Assembly (NCBI GenBank): GCA_008011715.2
Contig: CP136508.1
Span: 5,766,001-5,830,000, forward strand
DNA: 64,000 nucleotides
Source: [Empedobacter] haloabium
GTDB taxonomy: Bacteria > Pseudomonadota > Gammaproteobacteria > Burkholderiales > Burkholderiaceae_D
Reading direction: 5' to 3'
The translations under genes and the position numbers were made by a program. Shown piece by piece: positions 61,601 through 64,000 of this stretch (positions are counted from its first letter, which is position 1; each line of letters starts with the position of its first letter). The notes beneath the pieces were generated by a model. That model was not told the DNA's origin. It saw nothing but the letters and a program-made list of their open reading frames with translations, and ran no database searches.

Positions 61601-61949
61601 CGGCAAGATCCAGGAGGAGTCGCTGCTGTACGAGCACAAGAAGCACGACGGCTCGCTGCCGATCATCGGCGTCAACACCTTCCGCAATCCGAAGGGCGCC
61701 GAGGTGCCGCAGACGATCGAGCTGGCCCGCTCCACCGACGATGAGAAGCAGTCGCAGCTCAGGCGCCTGGAGGACTTCCACCAGCGCCACGCATCGGAAA
61801 GCCCGGCCGCGCTGGCCGCGCTGCAGCAGGCGGCGATCGACAACGCCAATGTGTTCGAGAAGCTGATGGACGCGGCGCGGGTCTGCTCGCTGGGGCAGAT
61901 CACCACCGCCTTGTTCGAGGTGGGTGGGCAGTACCGCCGGAATATGTAA
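58659..61949 (+). CDS. icmF: Fused isobutyryl-CoA mutase (mutase with built-in G-protein chaperone)
   Basis: 1096 residues in the IcmF order: an N-terminal B12-binding domain with the lower-ligand motif DGHDAS (His35), a MeaB-type G domain with GTGGAGKS (216-223), and a C-terminal acyl-CoA mutase domain. Phe588 (GVFPF) stands where methylmalonyl-CoA mutase has Tyr, consistent with isobutyryl-CoA. It interconverts isobutyryl-CoA and n-butyryl-CoA using adenosylcobalamin. The preceding palindrome suggests control with branched-chain amino acid breakdown. Confidence 0.95.
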   Translation: MNDLTSAKTLAAEADQARPANKVRFVTAASLFDGHDASINIMRRILQSNGVEVVHLGHNRSVDEVVTAALAEDVQGIAISSYQGGHVEYFKYMIDLLRQRGGAHIKVFGGGGGVIVPAEIADLHAYGVTRIFSPEDGQRMGLVGMIQWMVQQCDIDLSQYSPTSLAPLQEGDIATRHRPLAQLITALENDRAAPELRKQLIEAADQLATPTLGITGTGGAGKSSLTDELIRRIRLDQGDALNIAIISIDPSRRKSGGALLGDRIRMNAINPWNGQARVFMRSLATREAGSEISQALPDVIAACKVAGFDLVIVETSGIGQGDAAIVPHVDVSMYVMTPEFGAASQLEKIDMLDFADFIAINKFDRKGAQDALRDVAKQYQRNRELWSKRPEEMPVYGTQASRFNDDGVTALYQGLLPKLVEHGLHTQPGKLAPVDVRFSSGKNVIVPPARARYLAEIADTVRGYHKTVRRQSVLARERQQLTEAKRMLAAAGKHADFDDVIVERDNQLDANTKKLLTTWPDVQAAYAGDEFVVKIRDKEIRTGLVYHTLSGNKVRKVSLPKYEDHGELLRWLMLENVPGSFPYTAGVFPFKREGEDPTRMFAGEGDAFRTNRRFKLVSEGLDAKRLSTAFDSVTLYGADPALRPDIYGKVGNSGVSIATLDDMKVLYDGFDLCSPTTSVSMTINGPAPTILAMFMNTAIDQQIDKFARDQGRQPTDEEAAQIRAWVLQNVRGTVQADILKEDQGQNTCIFSTEFSLKVMGDIQEYFVQHQVRNFYSVSISGYHIAEAGANPISQLAFTLSNGFTFVEAYLARGMNIDDFAPNLSFFFSNGMDPEYTVLGRVARRIWAVTMRDKYGANDRSQKLKYHIQTSGRSLHAQEIDFNDIRTTLQALIAIYDNCNSLHTNAYDEAITTPTDESVRRALAIQLIINREWGLAKNENPNQGAFIMEELTDLVEEAVLQEFERIAERGGVLGAMETGYQRGKIQEESLLYEHKKHDGSLPIIGVNTFRNPKGAEVPQTIELARSTDDEKQSQLRRLEDFHQRHASESPAALAALQQAAIDNANVFEKLMDAARVCSLGQITTALFEVGGQYRRNM

Positions 61950-62286
61950 CAGCCTGCGGCAGCCGCGTATCGGGGTCTGTCCCTACGGGACTGACCCCGA
62001 AGTTTTTGCTGGCTCCGTCGAAACGCTGCCGAACTTCGGGGTCAGCCCCTGTGCAGGGACAGACCCCAAGCGTTGCGGGTGTTAACCTTAAACTATCAAT
62101 GTTAAAAGACGGTGCGCACCTCGCCCCGTCCCGTCACAATCATCGGCGCGATTTTCAGGCGGTATTGATCCCGCTCTACCATTCCTTTCGTCTTGCCAGC
62201 CAGCCCTGCTGCTGATCAATACGCCAGTGTTCCCCTTCGCTAACGTATAGCTCGTTGTACAGGCCTCCCCCTGATGAGGACCGTAA
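61950..62286. other. Intergenic region after icmF
   Basis: A 337-base gap. It holds the nested palindrome at 61972-62067; the rest (62068-62286) must contain the promoter of the PhyH-like gene. ATTAACCTTAAACTATCAATGTTAA-type AT-rich sequence near 62081-62105 is a possible promoter site, but no clear boxes are seen. Confidence 0.5.
61972..62067. repeat. Nested palindrome, GGGGTCTGTCCC family
   Basis: Outer arms GGGGTCTGTCCCT (61972-61984) and AGGGACAGACCCC (62055-62067) pair perfectly over 13 bp. Inner arms CTGACCCCGAAGTT (61991-62004) and AACTTCGGGGTCAG (62032-62045) pair over 14 bp. It begins 22 bases after the icmF stop. Confidence 0.85.
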
Positions 62287-63183
62287 ATGAGATACGCACG
62301 CCTGACGCCGGGGCACGGCTTCAAACCCGCCAACAGCTTCTTCTACTATCTGCAGCGCATCATCGTCGCGCCACCGCTCAGGGGGCTGTGCGTGCGCATG
62401 TTCCGGCAGTGGGTGCGCATGCGCCAGGGCCAGCCTGACGCGCCCATGCCGGCCGCGCAGCGCCGCCTGCTCGAGCACCTGCACATGGAAGGCTACGCGG
62501 CGCTGGGCAATTTGCTGACGCATGCGCAGTGCGCCGACATTCACCACTACTTCACCCCACGTACCCTGACCGACCGGCACGACGCCGGCACCACGTTCAC
62601 ATTGGCCAGCGTGCCCGCCACGGTCCGGCTGGCCGAGTACGGCCTGAGCGACATCGTGCACTGCCCGCACATCCTGGCACTGGCCAACGACCGCCGCCTG
62701 CTGGAACTGGCGGCCAGCTACATCGGCTGCAAGCCCACCATCTCCCAGCTGGGCGTGCGCTGGTCGTTCCCCAGCACCGCCCAGCGCAGCGACCTGCAGA
62801 CGTTTCACCGCGATTCCGAGGACTGGCGCTACTTCAAGGTGATCGTCTACCTGACCGACGTGGGCGATGGCGACGGTCCCCACGTCTATGTGCGCGGCAC
62901 CCACAAGACACGCGCGCCGATGCGCCTGCGCCTGCAGACCGATGGCGAAATCAGCGAACAGTATGGCGACGAACGCCTGATCGTCGCGCGCGGTGAGCGG
63001 GGCTTCGGCTTCGCCGTCGACACGGCGGGCGTACACAAGGGCGCGCCACCGACGGACCGGCCACGCCTGATGCTGCAGATCCAGTACTCGCTGTTTCGCA
63101 GCTATGCCTACGTGTACGAACCGGAGCCGTATCCGGACGACTGCCCGTTCGACCGCTACATCAACCGCCTGATCCTGGCCTGA
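62287..63183 (+). CDS. PhyH-like Fe(II)/2-oxoglutarate dioxygenase
   Basis: 298 residues. The metal triad fits FHRDSEDWRYFKV (His-x-Asp) and a distal His in GVHKGAPP, with an Arg in TDRPRLMLQ as 2-oxoglutarate ligand. VYLTDVGDGDGPHVYVRGTHKT is typical of phytanoyl-CoA dioxygenase-like proteins. The substrate is unknown. GAGGACC precedes the ATG. Its last 23 bases overlap the convergent LacI-type gene. Confidence 0.8.
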   Translation: MRYARLTPGHGFKPANSFFYYLQRIIVAPPLRGLCVRMFRQWVRMRQGQPDAPMPAAQRRLLEHLHMEGYAALGNLLTHAQCADIHHYFTPRTLTDRHDAGTTFTLASVPATVRLAEYGLSDIVHCPHILALANDRRLLELAASYIGCKPTISQLGVRWSFPSTAQRSDLQTFHRDSEDWRYFKVIVYLTDVGDGDGPHVYVRGTHKTRAPMRLRLQTDGEISEQYGDERLIVARGERGFGFAVDTAGVHKGAPPTDRPRLMLQIQYSLFRSYAYVYEPEPYPDDCPFDRYINRLILA

Positions 63184-64000
63184 ATCCGCCGGGCGCAGGC
63201 CCCACCGTGGACCCGGCCAGCAGGCGCGGTTGCCACAGCTCCTGCAATGCCGCCGCCGGCGTGCCGCCCAGGCGCGCCAGCAGCATGCGCGCCATCGTCG
63301 CGCCGGCCGCGCGCGCATCCGGCTGGTCGATCGTCGTCACGTCCAGCTCCGCCAGGGTGTCCGCCATGCTGCCCCAGACGACCAGCGAGATGTCGACACC
63401 GATGCGAAGGCCCGCGTCGAGCAGCGCCCGCACGGCACCGACGCCGGACAGGTGGTTGTCGACGATGACGGCGGTCGGCCGCGGCACCAGCGCCAGCAAT
63501 TCCTGCATGGCCTGGTAGCCGCTGCGGCGGTCGATGGCCGATTCGATCAGGCAGCGCGGGTCAGGCACCAGACCGGCCGCCTGCAACGAGGCGATAAAGC
63601 TGTCGCGGCGCTGGCGCGCGAAATTCAGCGTCAACGGTGAACCCAGCAGCGCGATGCGGCGGTGGCCCTGCGCCCGCAGCGCCTGCACGGCCAGCGCGAT
63701 GCCGGCCGCGTTGTCGTAGTCGAACCAGGCGTACGGCTGATCCAGTTGGGTCCTGCCGTGAGCGACGAACGGAAAGCCGGCTTCGCTGAGCCAGGCGATG
63801 CGCTCGTCGTCGACCAGCGTGCGGCTGACCACCAGGCCGTCGACGCGGCGCCCGCGCACCAGCTGGCGGTAGGTGGGCAGCTCGTTGGCCGGCGAGACCG
63901 GCACGATGATCAGGTTCATGCCGGCCGCTTCCAGCGCCGCGGACATGCCGCCAACCGTCTCCAGGAACATCGGGTCGCCCAGGTCGGCCGGCAGCAACGG
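63161..64000 (-). CDS. LacI-family regulator, ligand-binding part (5' end outside window)
   Basis: At least 279 residues of the periplasmic-binding-protein-like effector domain are inside the window: GDPMFLETVGGMSAALEAAG, GRRVDGLVVSRTL, YDNAAGIALAVQALRAQGHRRIALLG and TTIDQPDARAAGATMARMLLARL. The helix-turn-helix must lie beyond the right edge. The reading frame has no signal peptide. Such regulators usually sense sugars. It is convergent with the PhyH-like gene and overlaps it. Confidence 0.85.
   Translation of the reverse strand, partial: PLLPADLGDPMFLETVGGMSAALEAAGMNLIIVPVSPANELPTYRQLVRGRRVDGLVVSRTLVDDERIAWLSEAGFPFVAHGRTQLDQPYAWFDYDNAAGIALAVQALRAQGHRRIALLGSPLTLNFARQRRDSFIASLQAAGLVPDPRCLIESAIDRRSGYQAMQELLALVPRPTAVIVDNHLSGVGAVRALLDAGLRIGVDISLVVWGSMADTLAELDVTTIDQPDARAAGATMARMLLARLGGTPAAALQELWQPRLLAGSTVGPAPGGFRPGSGG

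Overview
The window looks like chromosomal DNA from a high-GC betaproteobacterium of the family Oxalobacteraceae, in the Massilia / Pseudoduganella / Duganella group. This is inferred from gene order and content: gpmA, a rhodanese, grxC, secB and gpsA in one neighbourhood, petABC followed by sspAB, a PEP-CTERM protein, and several families of intergenic palindromes. I see no insertion sequence, prophage, CRISPR array or replication origin. One tRNA gene (Thr, UGU) is present.

Layout. 1-3131: core genes (gpmA start, rhodanese, grxC, secB, an SH3 protein, gpsA). 3238-6825: a glycosylation module (GtrA flippase, GtrB-like polyprenyl-phosphate glycosyltransferase, a 42-residue membrane ORF, a GT-C type membrane protein), then a cupin on the other strand. 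7061-10802: three secreted-type or surface-type proteins of unclear function, two of which share an N-terminal sequence. 10817-13312: two hairpin repeats, then an RsbQ-like hydrolase translationally coupled to a PAS hybrid histidine kinase. 13373-20182: a complete zeaxanthin glucoside pathway (crtE-crtX-crtY-crtI-crtB, with crtZ convergent) plus a DUF2141 protein. 20500-27899: a small lipoprotein, a 1660-residue glycine-rich PEP-CTERM protein with a coupled membrane protein, and a divergent winged-helix/NTPase regulator. 27958-32245: tRNA-Thr and sspB-sspA-petC-petB-petA. 32600-38137: mscL, a DegS-like protease, a DUF2461 protein, a LysR/tartrate dehydrogenase pair, a 68-residue secreted peptide and a DUF2807 protein. 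38151-50877: a 14-gene Tad (Flp pilus) operon on the minus strand. 51309-53613: a diguanylate cyclase and an HD-GYP protein. 53714-64000: a LysR regulator, a fused indolepyruvate ferredoxin oxidoreductase, fused isobutyryl-CoA mutase (icmF), a PhyH-like dioxygenase and the end of a LacI-type regulator.

The window is rich in surface biology. Tad pili, probably tuned by the neighbouring cyclic-di-GMP enzymes, a PEP-CTERM surface protein and the Gtr module all alter the envelope. The crt operon adds membrane carotenoids, and the RsbQ-type module is a candidate sensor of a small hydrophobic ligand. The strongest candidates for undescribed biology are the repeat-built PEP-CTERM protein with its coupled partner and divergent regulator, the paired N-terminus secreted cluster, the accessory AAA-type ATPase in the Tad operon, and the palindromic repeats placed next to stop codons, one pair of which shows compensatory stem changes.
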